Shown here one piece after another: positions 1 to 11,800 of a stretch of DNA of 64,000 bases. Within the stretch, counting starts at the first letter, position 1. The number at the start of each line of letters is the position of its first letter. Source of the stretch: Macrosoma leucophasiata (taxonomy: Eukaryota > Arthropoda > Insecta > Lepidoptera > Hedylidae); the NCBI GenBank assembly GCA_036365455.1, contig JAWQUS010000016.1, positions 13,725,001 through 13,789,000 on the forward strand, written 5' to 3'. The notes under the pieces are model-generated. The model did not search any database and was not told the origin of the DNA. It worked only from the letters and a program-made list of their open reading frames with translations. The position numbers and the translations under genes are program-made.

Positions 1-1000
1 CTGGTAGTGTGAGACTGACCAAGTAACAGGAAAATGCCTACCTTCATACTTTGCCAAAAAATCTTGTAGGTTACTTCAGTGTTAACGTATCTATTGCTTA
101 TTACTTTGTGGAGTTAAGAGAGTAATAGTTAAGCAAAGTTACGTCGGAATAGGGAAGTTCAGTATTATCTATTGTTAGGTTATTTCCTTTACAAAATGTG
201 GAATCAAAAATCGCATCGTTAGAGTAAAACAATGTGCTCCTAAAAATGAAACAAAAATAAAAATATTTAGACGAACACAAAATGAAAAAAGACACGATCA
301 TATTGGTTTGTCGCTACATAAAAAATACAGATTCCAATATAACTTTATCACGAGCGCGCCACTAGAAAACAAAGGCTTGGAACTTTTGCACCCCGTATCT
401 GTAACCGTAAAATATCAGCGATCATGTCTCACCAGCCTTCACATAACCACCGGGTAACATTGGAAAGTTTCACCGTGACTCTACTTATTATAGCCGAGGG
501 CACAAAGCCTCCGGTAATGTTGGCTGCGATTTTGTTAGAGTAACGTTCTAGCTTTCAACTTTGATGTCTAATAACAAGGACAAGGGACGCCGTTGTGTTC
601 CTAATATTTACTTAATTAATATTTATACGATATTAATATTAATCATTTTGCTCAATATCAAGTTTCTGTTACTTCGACTGTAGCAAATAAAAGTTTAATT
701 ATGGATAATGAAACGGAGGTTATATATTTTTTTTTGCAGAATTTTATTTTGATGTGATTTTGAGATGTTTGCTGTAGTTTTCTTTAATAATATTTAGTAC
801 CTCGAATTATTAATTTGATAATAGGTGATCGTAATAGATGTGATAACGTATGTACTCCCAAATTTTTTCTTTAATATGTGGAATTATAACTAAATTGAAA
901 CAGATCTCAGAATCTACGAACTAGGACGTTGTTTGTTTTTGAGTGTGTTGTTTTTATTTGCAATAGATAAATTAATACTCTACTAAAGGCTTAAATAAAA
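1..1000. other. No recognisable feature
   Basis: AT-rich sequence. I see no gene, RNA or repeat shared with the rest of the window; the small open frames here have no recognisable motif. Confidence 0.5.
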
Positions 1001-1001
1001 T

Positions 1002-1100
1002 GCATATGTTTATGCCACCCTTGAAACCTAAGTTGTTATGTATTTGTGATAGTTATAACGTAACATCTAACCTGAATACGATAGTGCTGAACACTACCAT
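1002..1100 (-). repeat. Rep-A fragment, diverged
   Basis: Read on the minus strand this matches the middle of the ~290-bp Rep-A family, beginning at the TGGTAGTGTTCAGCAC motif. It directly abuts the RTE-like coding fragment at 1101. Both the 5' module and the poly(A) end are missing. Confidence 0.6.
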
Positions 1101-1620
1101 TGACACATTGGTTCTCCTGGCTGTCCACGGTATGCGCAACATTATTCGCCAACACCACATCTCAAATGAATCTATTCTGAGTCTTTCTCGTGACAAAATG
1201 GTCCATGTTTCCACCCCGTAGAGAAATATTGGGAAAATCTGTGATTTTACGAGGCGTATCTTGGTGTTGTTTGTGACACTTCGATTTTCCCTTAAATTTC
1301 CCAGTCGAGACATGGCGTCTTTTGCAATGACCATTCTGCATTTGATTTCTGGGGCGCAACTTCCATCATTGCAATTGAGAGATCCTAGGTAGATGAATTG
1401 TTCGCCCACTTCTATATTTGGAATGTTACTCACATTTGAAAGATTGCCAGCTCTGTCCACTATCATCAGCTTTGTTTTATTTCTGTTGATAGCGAGACCC
1501 ATGGCTATACCTACTATCAAATTCGATTTTTTGCAGAAGTATTTGCATTTCATCTATAGATGTTGCCAGGAGAGTTGTATCATCGGAATATCTGAGGTTA
1601 GATAGAGAGAAGTCGTTTAG
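1101..1620 (-). pseudogene. RTE-like non-LTR reverse transcriptase fragment
   Basis: Remnant of a LINE-encoded endonuclease/reverse transcriptase, which would copy its RNA at a nicked chromosomal target. On the minus strand a palm motif reading RYSDDTTLLA lies at about 1575-1605. It is followed, in a shifted frame, by AINRNKTKLMIVDRA, then FIYLGSL, LVKSQIFPIFLYGVETW and MWCWRIMLRIPWTARRTN. These are the order and motifs of the RT C-terminal half in insect RTE-type elements. The frame changes near 1550, so the gene is broken. The N-terminal endonuclease and fingers are absent, and the C-terminus is cut at 1101 where Rep-A begins. RTE placement is from motif resemblance only; another LINE clade is possible. 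Confidence 0.8.
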
Positions 1621-1658
1621 GACGAGTTTAATAACAAATATGCCAATTTTAAATATTA

Positions 1659-1761
1659 GGGTTCCGCTGCATCAAAATATTTGTAAAAGTTAATGTTAAA
1701 TTTAAGAGCAGGATGTACAATTCAACATTAACTTTAACAATTGTTTGGTGCAACCGAACCC
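1659..1761. mobile_element. Small MITE-like inverted repeat (MITE-5, diverged)
   Basis: The ends form an imperfect inverted repeat of about 38 bp: the left arm begins GGGTTCCG and the right arm ends CGAACCC. The inner arms share a GTTAATGTT core. The same core and an internal AAGAGCAGG motif recur in the copy at 30666-30815, so I treat them as one family. Confidence 0.55.
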
Positions 1762-3810
1762 AAATAAAGTCCCCACAGATAAAACAGCACGCAATGTTCC
1801 TTTCAAGTAGAAATGTTTTAATTTTTTGCTTCCTCCTAGAAGCTACATACATACACGGAACTCATCATATTTTTTCCGATGTGTTCTAGTTTAGAAACTA
1901 GGAAAAACTTCTCACAGGAAACATTTAACAAGGGCTAACTCTTTGTTACTACGCTTGAGATCAGATACATAGTAATATATTTTGCGAGTTCAAATGCCAG
2001 TGATTATCTTGTATTTTCAGTGAATGACCTCGATTGTTTATATCAGTTGCCTATCATTAAAAGTAAATTGCCTAAAACAAAATTGAATTATGTTTTGGTT
2101 TCAATAATAAGATTGAAGGAGGTCTGTGGCGTAGGTGTAGCCAAATTTCCTAACAGATTTTCGGGTCGGGGATAAAAAATATTGGGATAATAGGTATATT
2201 ACGCCGCCCAAATTCATTTTTTCCCATTCAAAAAAAAATAAAAAAAAATATTAGACTTATGCATTAATGCAAAAAATCCAATAAAATAAAGTAATTTATA
2301 ATCATGTTTTTTAGTAATCATTGATGGACCACCATTAAAATGTAATTTTTTAATACAATTTTCTCTCGCTTTCACAGCGTTCATTAGACCTTTGACTGTG
2401 TGTTTACGGAGACCTTTTAATTATTACCCGCTTTGTTCAGACGGGCTGATGTAGGTTTACCTTTATGATTTAATTTTCATGGAATGGCTCTCTCTCTCTC
2501 TCTATTGAAGGAAATATAAAACATTAAGACTCTTTTTAACCGACTTCAAAAAATGGAGCAGGTTCTCAATTCGTCCGGATCTTTTTTTTTGTTATTACAC
2601 ATATTAAGTCCACTTTTACCAAAGTCATAAGAAAAAAAAATAACTTGAAATGAATATACAAACCAGCGACATACTTTCCCAGTTCAATATTTAAAGACAG
2701 AAATAGTAATAAAAAACAATGAACTAAGTATTAGTGACTATATTTACTTTATGAATACAGCCACTTTTAAATAAAAGACTGTCATAGGCTAACCACCTTT
2801 TGAGATCCGTGTACCTTATATTCGCCTTCACACTGTGTTACATTAAGCTCTTCTGTATACAACAAAATTATATCTGATTGAATACATCACAAAAACCCGC
2901 TGATTCGACTATCCAAAGGAGAAAAAAATCTAATAAAGTCAAAGATAAATTGAATTTGCCAGGTAGAATCGACATACCCATATGTGGACTAATAAAATGT
3001 TTTTCATTAGAGGAAATCCCTTCTGTGATTGTCAAAAAAGTAAATGAAAATAATAAAAGGGTACTATTCAACCGGAAATTTCCGACTCGGTGATCTCCAA
3101 TCTCCAATTACAAACGATTTTGATTATTTTTCGACAATTTAAATCGAGTATTTCGATAAGATACTGTATCTGAGGAAAGTTAATTTAGCATGAAGCCTCT
3201 TTGGTAGGTTCGCGTTTCGCCCAAACCCTTTTCGTAGGATTAATATTATTGGATGGGGTTACTGCTTCTCGAGTGTACTTTATCATACTTATATTGATAT
3301 AATTATTGTGATTCGAAATCCAATTAACTTGTGCGTTCGGCTAAGCGTCATAATAATATTATGATTATTCATTTATAATAAGATAACGTTATAGGTTTAT
3401 ATGAATGACTAATAGCTCTGTCACGTATTCAAATATCGTTACGGTTCCGTTCAAGATTCTGTTTAGTAGCGTACCTATTTGTTTGTAAAAACATGTTCAC
3501 ACGAAAATATTGCAGTATCACCACGCCAGTTTATAAAAAATATTTTTCACATGGATAAACGATGAACCCAATGTCCGAGTGAAAGAAGGGTTATTGTATA
3601 ATGACTGCTGTGCCTTAGGTACAGTGTTTCAGTATGACCCTTAAAAAATATCAATTAAGATTTACATTAAAATGTCACGCCCGAAGTGGAAAGTGTTCGA
3701 TGAATATTAAAGACATAAGTAATGTGATTGGTCAGGTAATAGAAGGCAAGAACTATCACAGTGGTAAAACTATTTAGGTCTGGTAGGTGACAACCCTAGA
3801 CCAGTAAAAC
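1762..3810. other. Unassigned AT-rich stretch
   Basis: No gene seen. It contains a short (TC)n tract at about 2488-2504. An overlapping pair of open frames near 2868-3107 on opposite strands shows no family motif. Confidence 0.45.
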
Positions 3811-3906
3811 GGCAACGCATCTGCATTTCAATCTCCTGTTATAGTCCCTCTGTCTATAGGCTGCAGTCGTCACTTATAATCCTTAAGAACTGCATGCTTA
3901 TTTACC
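3811..3906 (+). repeat. Rep-A fragment (3' part)
   Basis: Diverged match to the 3' third of Rep-A: GCAACGCATCTGCATTT, then CTATAGGCTGCAGTC, then ACTGCATGCTTATTTACCA. The poly(A) end is gone. Confidence 0.5.
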
Positions 3907-3925
3907 ATCATAGAGTAACACCGGT

Positions 3926-4205
3926 GGGGAGTAGCTATATGCAGGCTTTCCCCTCTGTTAAAATACAAGCCCAAATGGCCCTATACCTGTCGCCTAGATG
4001 TTTAAATGTGTGCGTAAAATTGTTTCTGTTTTTTGTTAAAGTCAAGGTGTGAGTTACGTAGTAATATACGATTTTTGTAGTGTGAATGTGTGGCGCACGC
4101 ATTTCCCCCCGCAAAAAATGACAGACTGTTTGGTATCGGTAATAAGCGCTATGGCTACTCCCCTCCGGTCCGCCGCGGCGGGTGGGCCGAGTTGCTCTAT
4201 GTTTA
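3926..4205 (+). repeat. Rep-C element, near full length
   Basis: About 280 bp matching the reverse complement of 27636-27940 across its length. The ends are short inverted repeats: GGGGAGTAGC near the left, GGCTACTCCCC near the right. The body carries the CCCCCCGCAAAAAATGACAG motif common to both copies. No coding capacity; class unknown, possibly a MITE. Confidence 0.65.
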
Positions 4206-4235
4206 CTATAGTCATTATATGGAAAATATAAACAA

Positions 4236-4393
4236 ACGTAACTTCACGCCTGTAATCCCTGAAGGGGTAGGCAGAGGTAAATGCATGCATTCAAGCATAC
4301 ACGTATACATGCACACATGTCCACAGGCTCGCCATCTGTTACATGGGCCAAAACGTAACCGGCGAATCGTGGGTGTTTGCTTGTATGCATGGA
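4236..4393. repeat. Two SINE-T 3' fragments in fold-back order
   Basis: The left half (about 4236-4320) is the 3' end of the tRNA-derived SINE-T in minus orientation: AACTTCACGCCTGTAATCCC, then GGGGTAGGCAGAGG. The right half (about 4330-4393) is an internal part of the same SINE in plus orientation, ending in GGTGTTTGCTTGTATGCATG. The two are joined head to head. Confidence 0.6.
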
Positions 4394-4404
4394 AAATTAC
4401 ATAT

Positions 4405-4695
4405 TTATTATCGGTGTGTATGAGAGTATCGTTGTAAAAAAGAAAAAAGGCGGGCTCCGATGGTTCGAAAGAGCGAATGACTAAACAGATATACAATGCC
4501 AATGCAAGACCAAGACTGATCTACCATGACCCAATAGGTCGAGTGCTATTTGAGGGTGGGTCAATAGTCTTGGGAATCAGCGTGCATGTAAGAGAATGAT
4601 GAATGTAGAAGAAGCACGGGCGGTGTGTCAGGACCGGGATATCTGGCCCTACATACTGCCTGCCTACCCCGAAAGAGACTTGGCGTACTAAAAAT
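4405..4695 (+). pseudogene. LINE-L reverse transcriptase C-terminal fragment
   Basis: Diverged copy of the LINE fragment at 33660-34135, sharing GCGAATGACTAAACAGATAT and the tail CTGCCTACCCC with GACTTGGCGT. It has internal deletions compared with that copy and several frame changes. The product would have been the C-terminal tail of a non-LTR reverse transcriptase. Confidence 0.65.
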
Positions 4696-5129
4696 TTCAT
4701 TCCAAAGCAATTTAAATTTAAGAAAAAATCTAAAGTTTTTTATTTGGCCGATGGAACAGGTCCTGCTGTCGAATGGGATTAAGTAGATACGACGGACCAT
4801 TTGCTCTGCACTCCGCCCTCGTCCGATTTATACGGGGGTGATTTAGTGATTGGTCATTGGTCCATCAAAGCACCCCTTTTGGAGTATTAGCTGACTGTTA
4901 AGCCTATTGAAGATCTTTGTGTGAATTGTAAAGTATGGGTTACAGGAAAATCGGAAACAGATTCTACGCGTTAAATATCGGTCATGCGGTGTAGTAAGTG
5001 CATTAATAATTTAGTTTTTGTTTATTTAAAAATTTACTTTTTAAAAGTGGTTCGAGTCTTTGATGAGATTACGATTACTGGTGTATGCAGGGTACGTTTT
5101 GTCATAAAAATGGCAAAGAGTTTTATACT

Positions 5130-5432
5130 TATATTATGTAACTCGAGGTGGCAAACAAGCATGCAGTTTACATGGATGTTAAGTGATGACTGCAGCCTAT
5201 AGACAACTACACAAACATTACCTAATATACTTGCCGCTAAGTGGTAGTTAGTGTTCAGCACTATCGTGTTCCGGTCCGGTGGTAATGTAAGGTCCTGTAA
5301 TTTCCGGCACACAGGTACAACACCTTAGGCCTCAGGAGTAGTAACGCATCTGTATTTTGACCTTGGCCTTTGTGTGGGTGTCTATAGGCTGCAGTCATCA
5401 CTTGTTTGCCACTACCATTACATAAAAAAAAA
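5130..5432. repeat. Rep-A fold-back pair
   Basis: 5130-5216 is the 3' third of Rep-A in minus orientation (GGCAAACAAGCATGCAG). From 5217 the sequence switches to a plus-oriented Rep-A body that runs through TTGCCGCTAAG to a CATTACATAAAAAAAAA end. The two partial copies share the GATGACTGCAGCCTATAGAC region in opposite orientation, so the segment could form a long hairpin. Confidence 0.7.
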
Positions 5433-5508
5433 CAGAGTTCAAAATGTAGATTCGTTGACACCCCTGAAACATTATTTGTTTGTTCCTGTGTGATAATTAC
5501 TACTGGTC

Positions 5509-5745
5509 ATACATTACTATCTAACCGGAACACCATAGTGCTGAACACTACCATTTGGCGGCAGATAGATAATCGTAAATAGGATTGCGGAAGGAAAAAT
5601 CAAGGTTTTTATCAGTTACATATTATATGAGCAAGAGGCGGAGATAATGTCGAAAACTAGTTATGAGTTCATGTTACGTACGTGTGCGGCCTTGTTATGT
5701 CTGGGACAGAGGCATAATACCTTAGGTCTAAGGAGTAGCAACATT
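5509..5745. repeat. Two short Rep-A fragments flanking unassigned sequence
   Basis: 5509-5572 is minus-oriented (CATAGTGCTGAACACTACCA). 5690-5745 is plus-oriented (ACAGAGGCATAATACCTTAG). The ~115 bp between them has no assignment. The right fragment touches the CR1-like coding remnant. Confidence 0.5.
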
Positions 5746-6329
5746 ATTTTGTGATTGCGGAAACACTACTTAGTGCCAGCAAAGTCACCAAATCCTATAT
5801 AAACCGTACGAAATCTCTCTTAGTCCAGTCACTAATTTTCCCAATTCTTGATTATGCAGATGTTTGTAACACTAACTTAACCCAAGTCCAGCTCAATAAA
5901 TTGGATCGTGTCCTTAATAATTGTGTCAGATTCATATTCGGTCTACGTAAGTATGACCACATTTCTAATTTCCGTCGCAAGCTTAATTGGCTTCCTATCC
6001 GACACAGAAGATCTTCCCGGATCCTCTGTCAACTCTTTTCCGTACTTTTTGATCCTAGTTCTCCCCATTACCTCAAACAGAAATTTAAATTCCTAGGTGA
6101 TTCTCATAATCTTAATCTTCGCTCTTCGGATAGTTTAATTCTCAGTTTGACTTCTCATCGTTCAGGTTTCATGTCCAGCTCCTACACTGTCACTGCAACA
6201 AAACTCTGGAATATGCTACCCCCTTCCTGGAGGAAAGCTCCGAATAAGGCTGCGTTCAAGTCTAGAGTTCGTAGGTTCTTCCTCAAATCATCGTCGGACT
6301 CTACCAACCCTTCAACTCATCTGCTTTAA
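5746..6329 (+). pseudogene. CR1/Daphne-like LINE reverse transcriptase, C-terminal end
   Basis: A 192-codon open frame starting at the Met at 5751 and ending in TAA at 6329. It corresponds to the thumb and C-terminal region after the catalytic palm of a CR1/L2/Daphne-type LINE: QSLIFPILDYADVC, CVRFIFGLRKYDH, LNWLPIRHRRSSRILC and LWNMLPPSWRKAPN. The YADD box and everything N-terminal are missing, so this is a 5'-truncated copy, the usual product of incomplete target-primed reverse transcription. The surviving frame has no stop or shift, suggesting a fairly young copy. The Met is simply the first in the surviving frame, not the native start. Confidence 0.85.
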
Positions 6330-6718
6330 TCATCATAATTTTCATCATCCTCTTCATAATAAATATCCTTTTAATCTTATTTTTGAGTAGGTATTTGTAT
6401 TTTTATTTATCTAAATAATAATCATTAATATATATGGTTGCTTATATAATTTGCATTTATGTGTGCATTATCATTGATATTTTATTTATAATTATATGTA
6501 TCCATTTATATTATATATTTATATATATATTTTTTTCTTTATTTTAATTTTGCTATTAGTTTTTATTTCTATCTTTTAGTTTTTCTTCTACACCTTTTTG
6601 ATAACTCTCTTAACTACCCTATGGTCGATTGGGAGAGAATGCCATATGGCATTAAGTCCGCCATATGTACATATTATATGTTCCATGTGCATTAAAGATT
6701 AAATAAATAAATAATTAA
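6330..6718 (+). mobile_element. 3' UTR and ATAA-type tail of the CR1/Daphne-like LINE
   Basis: AT-rich 3' flank of the coding fragment, including GCATTAAGTCCGCCATATG and ending in TTAAATAAATAAATAATTAAA. The same terminal motif occurs on the minus strand at 42671-42790, which marks it as the 3' end of this LINE family. Confidence 0.7.
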
Positions 6719-6742
6719 ATCCAAGAAGTAGGAATCAGTGTT

Positions 6743-6895
6743 TGTGGGGTTTAGCCCCAGCAATTTATGATAATATGATAGAAAATGACAACACGACCGC
6801 TTTTGATGATTGATTTTATTGCACTGATATATATTATGATACAAAAATGCTTTGTTGTAAAACGTGATATTCAAATGTACAGAGTAGCTCGTACA
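6743..6895 (-). repeat. 3' LTR of the BEL/Pao element
   Basis: 153 bp, TG...CA, indistinguishable by eye from 14742-14894. On the minus strand it carries an AATAAA polyadenylation signal and, close upstream, a TCAGTG start-site-like motif. The plus-strand left end can form a short GGGG/CCCC hairpin. Confidence 0.93.
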
Positions 6896-6973
6896 TCTTG
6901 GCCACCGAAAAGAATACAAAAATGATTAACACATTGAAATAATAAAAACGATTTTTAAAAATGTATATAAAAC

Positions 6974-8866
6974 TTATTCTGTTACTTCAGTTGAGTCATT
7001 CACTTTAAAACGCACTGATACCATGGGCGACGTGCCCTTATTAACACTGATTGTACTATTCGACCGTGGTATGTTCACTACACTATCACTAGCAGCATCA
7101 AGCGCTGGTTGCTGCTCAAGTCGCGAGCGTGGGCGAGGGCGCGGACACAGTACGCATCCCCGCACTCTCCTGTAGCTGAAGATTCCTCCCGCAGTCAACA
7201 TAATGCCAATGACAATATACAGCACAGTATACTGATGTACATCATGTACTGTGAAGTTACTCTGTTGTGACTGTTCCTTTAGAAAGTTCAATTGTTGTTT
7301 TATTTCATTGTATTTGTCCTGGCTGGATGGCTGCGGATCCATCTGCTCCGGAAATGCACTCGTGTTGAGTACGGTATTTAGTGCTGAAATTTCGGGAATT
7401 TCTATATTTTCAGTGATAGCGATTTGATTAGCGAAATTATTGTGTGCGTAAATATTGAGTGACTCACTTTTAAGTGTACAACCTTGACCTATAGTTATGA
7501 GGCCGTTATCAGTCAATGTGACCATGCTCACTTCACCTGTCGCGCACAAGATTCTGACATTGCAATTATTGCAACAGCTGTATAGCCACGTGTTTCGCCG
7601 TTGCAGCATAATCCAACGGTCGCGACACGGTGTCTGTACTGACTCACACGTGGACGCTGTGACGTCATTTTGTATTTTTATGTTACAATAGGACCGTTTA
7701 AATGATAAGTCGTAGATAATGTTATTAAGCGGACATAGCAATTTATCTATTATATGAAAACAAGATCTGATATCATCTTCATTGAGTAAGATGCCTAAAT
7801 CCTTCTGTAGGTTGTAGGCTATATACGGTACTTTAGGGATGATCTGTTTTAAACTTTGCTTATTGATTTTTTGTGGAATACCGATGACCTTGTTTAACTC
7901 GAAAATATCTCTGCTTACTAATGGGATTCGAACTTCAATAATGAGGTAATTATTCATGACTCTTCCAGATACCTTGATCAGCTGATATAAATCCAAAATA
8001 TTATCTTTGTTTACTGGTACAGTAAGATCGGAATGCACAATGCAATGTGATATTAAATTCATCTGATGTTCAAGTCGTTCTGGTGATAACAAATTCATAT
8101 CGACGTGTCCGTGGCTGATGTCTGTCACGGTGTCCATCAGGCTCTCTTGAATGCGTCTGAGATTCGAAATGATCATGCTCGCGGTGAATGCTGAAGAAGT
8201 GATGTATAAGCCATTTTTATTATTTAGCGTAACTTCATGGACTTCTCGTGATATGTTAAATAATCTCTCTTTGATGAACTTGAACTGATTATTCATATTT
8301 TCTTCATTTCTTTTCAATATTTCACATTCCGCCTCCATAATCATAGTCTGATTTTTCAATAAATACTGTAAATGATTTTCGTTCTGTGCTATCTTACTGA
8401 TATCCTTCTCATACTGCTCAGCAAAACGTTCGTCTAAAACACCAAATAGTGAATTAGCCAAGTATCCTATCCCGTCGATCAATCCACGTTTAGTTCTTTT
8501 AGGAGAATGATTCATAATCGAATTAGTAAAGTTCTCAATTTCATTTATTTCGTGTTCAAGTTGGGATATCATATTTTTATATTCTTGATAGTCTTTACAT
8601 ACATCATTTAAATGTGAAACATAATATTTTATATCAGAAATGCCGTGCCAGTAAGTTGTGATATTATAATACATTACAAGCTTCCATTCGTCTCTGATGA
8701 TTTGTAGTTGTGTAATTTTATCAAAAAATAGTCCTTGTTGAGGACTTTGCAACGTAGACACATTATATAACGAGGCTCGTGTTTCTTGTGATACGGTTGA
8801 TAAAAATAATGATAGTAATGTAAATAAAAATGTAGTAAAGTAATTATTATAAATTCTTTTGCTCCT
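6974..8866 (-). other. env: Envelope-like fusion protein domain within the Pol frame
   Basis: C-terminal ~630 residues of the polyprotein, resembling the F-type envelope fusion proteins of baculoviruses and insect errantiviruses (family known; match made by motif). Visible parts: a signal-peptide-like hydrophobic run at residues ~1408-1425, a furin-like RTKR site at 1523-1526, and directly after it a glycine-rich GLIDGIGYLANSLFG fusion-peptide-like stretch. Next come a helical region with many N-glycosylation sequons, then one transmembrane segment at ~1945-1964, then a basic ~65-residue tail with RPRPRSR. All the parts expected of a class I-like fusion protein are present and unbroken. There is no stop between integrase and this domain. 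Release could be by proteolysis or a spliced mRNA; neither is proven here. Confidence 0.85.
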
Positions 8867-11800
8867 CGTACGTCTCGACCTGATATCTTCCGGTGGGCTC
8901 TCTGAAGAATTGTCGTGTGGCTGAGATGACGATTCATCCTGTTTTTCAGCGTTCACAGGTAGAAGGCATAATTTGACGATCGGGCGCTTTACTAAACCTG
9001 ATGCGGTTTTGATAGTGACCACGCGTACATGATCATCCTTTCCGGGGTGTTTCTCTATTACCCTAGCCATCGCCCATCGCGTTGGCGGCAGCCAGTCATC
9101 CTTTACAACAACAATATCCCCGACCTTGATATCCTGCTTACGACCTCGCCACTTGCTTCGTTGTTGTAACGATTGTAAATATTCTTGTGACCATTTTCTC
9201 CAGAAACCCTTCATCATTGTTTGTACCAGTTGCCATCTGATAGGTAAAGTGATAGTATTGCAGTCTGCTTGAGGACTTGATAACAATGGACCTCCCATCA
9301 AAAAGTGTCCAGGAGTTGACGCTTCTAGATCGTCGACGTTCTCAGAGAGAGCACATAACGGCCTTGAATTCATACATGCCTCTATCTGAGTTAATAATGT
9401 ATAGAACTCTTCGTAGGTTATTTTTTGCTGTCCGATCACTCTCTTTAAATGATGCTTCATACACCGTACTGCAGACTCCCATAAGCCTCCAGCACTTGGC
9501 CAACAAGGGGCATTGAAATGCCACGTGATGCCTAATTCACTGGCATGATTAAAAAAATCGCTCGTGATCACTGTTCTCGCTATTTCGATCTCTTCACGCA
9601 AAAGCTTCGAAGCACCAGTAAAATTGGTACCATTATCGCTGTACATCTCTAAAGGGGTCCCTCGTCTGGAACATAACCTCCTGAATGCTGCTAGAAATGC
9701 TGGAGTGCTCAAATCTGAGACCAACTCTAGATGTACAGCTTTCGTGCTCATACAGACAAATACAGCTATATAGCCTTTACTAGTTTTAACTCCACGACCT
9801 TTATTTATCTTGAGTTCTACATATCCAGTAAAATCGACAGCACACCGCAAGAAGGGTCGTGACGGCGTAACTCTCGGCTCTGGTAGGTCAGCCATGATTT
9901 GCTGCATATTTTGATGACTGAAGCGTCGACACGTGATGCAGTTTCTGATTTGCTTCTTTACGATGTTCATACCACTTATTACCCAATACTTATCCCGGAC
10001 ATGCGCTAAAGTCAGCTTAGGACCCCCGTGTAGTACAGCTTTATGTCCTTGATCTATGATGAGCTCAGTGAATCGGCTTGAACTCGGCAAAATTACAGGA
10101 TTTTTGGATGATTGCTTGATAAAGGCGTTGTTCAACCGACCACCTACTCTTAATAGTCCATCTGTATCCAGGTATGGATTGAAACTCGATAACCTGCTGT
10201 TAAGGGTGACCCTGCCTTTTTCTTTTAAGTGCGTAATATCGGATACAAAATCATTTTTTTGTACATATTTGATTAAAATTTTGTATGCATTACTTATTTC
10301 GCATGCCGATAAAGTATTTGATACGTTCGCATTTTGAAAAGTACGCCGGGCGCGCGCCGCGAAACGTAATATCCAGGCTATTGTTTTAACTACTCGTGTT
10401 ACGGAGCTGCTAGAATTTAATAAGTCATTTATTAGCAATGTTTTATTATCGCATAAGGCTGCATGCACATTGGCATTTTTGGCTTCTAATGTGGGAGTTT
10501 CATATATGGTATCTGTATGTTTATTAGCGTCAAAGCTTTTTAACCATGCAGGTCCTTCCCACCACAAAGTGTGATTGATCAATTGATTTTTGGCCATGCC
10601 GCGTGTAGCACAATCGGCTGCGTTTTCATGTGACGAAACATGATGCCAGCGTGATGATGGAATTTCACTGGTGATCTTCTGAACACGGTTGGCTACAAAA
10701 GGCTTCCACCTATTTATATTTCCTTGAAGCCATCCAAGGACGATCATCGAATCAGTCCATGCAAAAACTTGTATATCTTGATCATCTAATGATTTGATAA
10801 CTTTCTTGAGGAGTTGAGATAGTAGCAGTGCACCACAAAGCTCCAACCTAGGCAATGTGACTGCTTTATTTAATGGAGCTAACTTTGTTTTAGCTGTTAC
10901 TAGTCGCGATGTGCACTCGCCCTTATGATCTGTCGTTACTATGTATATCGCACATGCATACACTGTCTCGCTAGCGTCGCAAAAACAATGTAGCTGATAT
11001 TTATTGCCCGTATCACCTAAATGTCTTTCAATTGAAAAATGGTCAATGTTTTCTAAATCTTGCTTCAAAATTAACCATTCTTGTAAAATTTCAGATGGAA
11101 GTTCATCATCCCACGTTGAACAGGTTGACCATGCTTTTTGAAATAAAATTTTTGCTCTGATAGTCAGCGGAGATAGCCAGCCAATAGGATCGAACACTTT
11201 AGATATGTCCGACAACAAACGTCTCTTGGTGTATACGCTCTTTGTTTGTTCACTGAATGATGGTTTTTTAAAGGTAAATTCATCTGATCCTGGGTTCCAG
11301 CGAAGTCCTAATGTTTTCGTTGGCTCTGTATACTTAAAATCTAGGACACCTGGATTCACTTGCTCTTCAGGTAGACCTTGAAGTAATTGAGGTTGATTGC
11401 TCGACCATTTACGTAAATTGAAACCGGCTCCCTTTAATATGGCGATTACTTGTCCTTGAACTTCTTTGGCTTCTTCCAATGAATTACTACCGTAAAATAA
11501 GTCATCCATGTAGTACTTATTGTTCAGTACATCTACGGCTAAAGGATATTTATGACCATCGTCGAGGGCAACTTGACGTAAGGTACGCATTGCTAAGTAG
11601 GGAGCGGCCTTGGTGCCATAAGTCACTGTGGTTAAATGATATTCGGCCATCTGTTGATTCTGATTATTTCTCCAGATGATAATTTGAAGATGCTGATCAG
11701 ATTCTCTGATAAATATCATTCTAAACATTTTCTCTATATCTGCGCTCATAACATAACGATATTTTCTCCAATTTAAAATCAACTCATGAATGTCCTTCTG

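Noticed and set aside
2868..3107. Overlapping open frames on both strands (79 and 71 codons)
   Set aside because: No recognisable domain, no splice or promoter context; length is within chance for AT-rich DNA.
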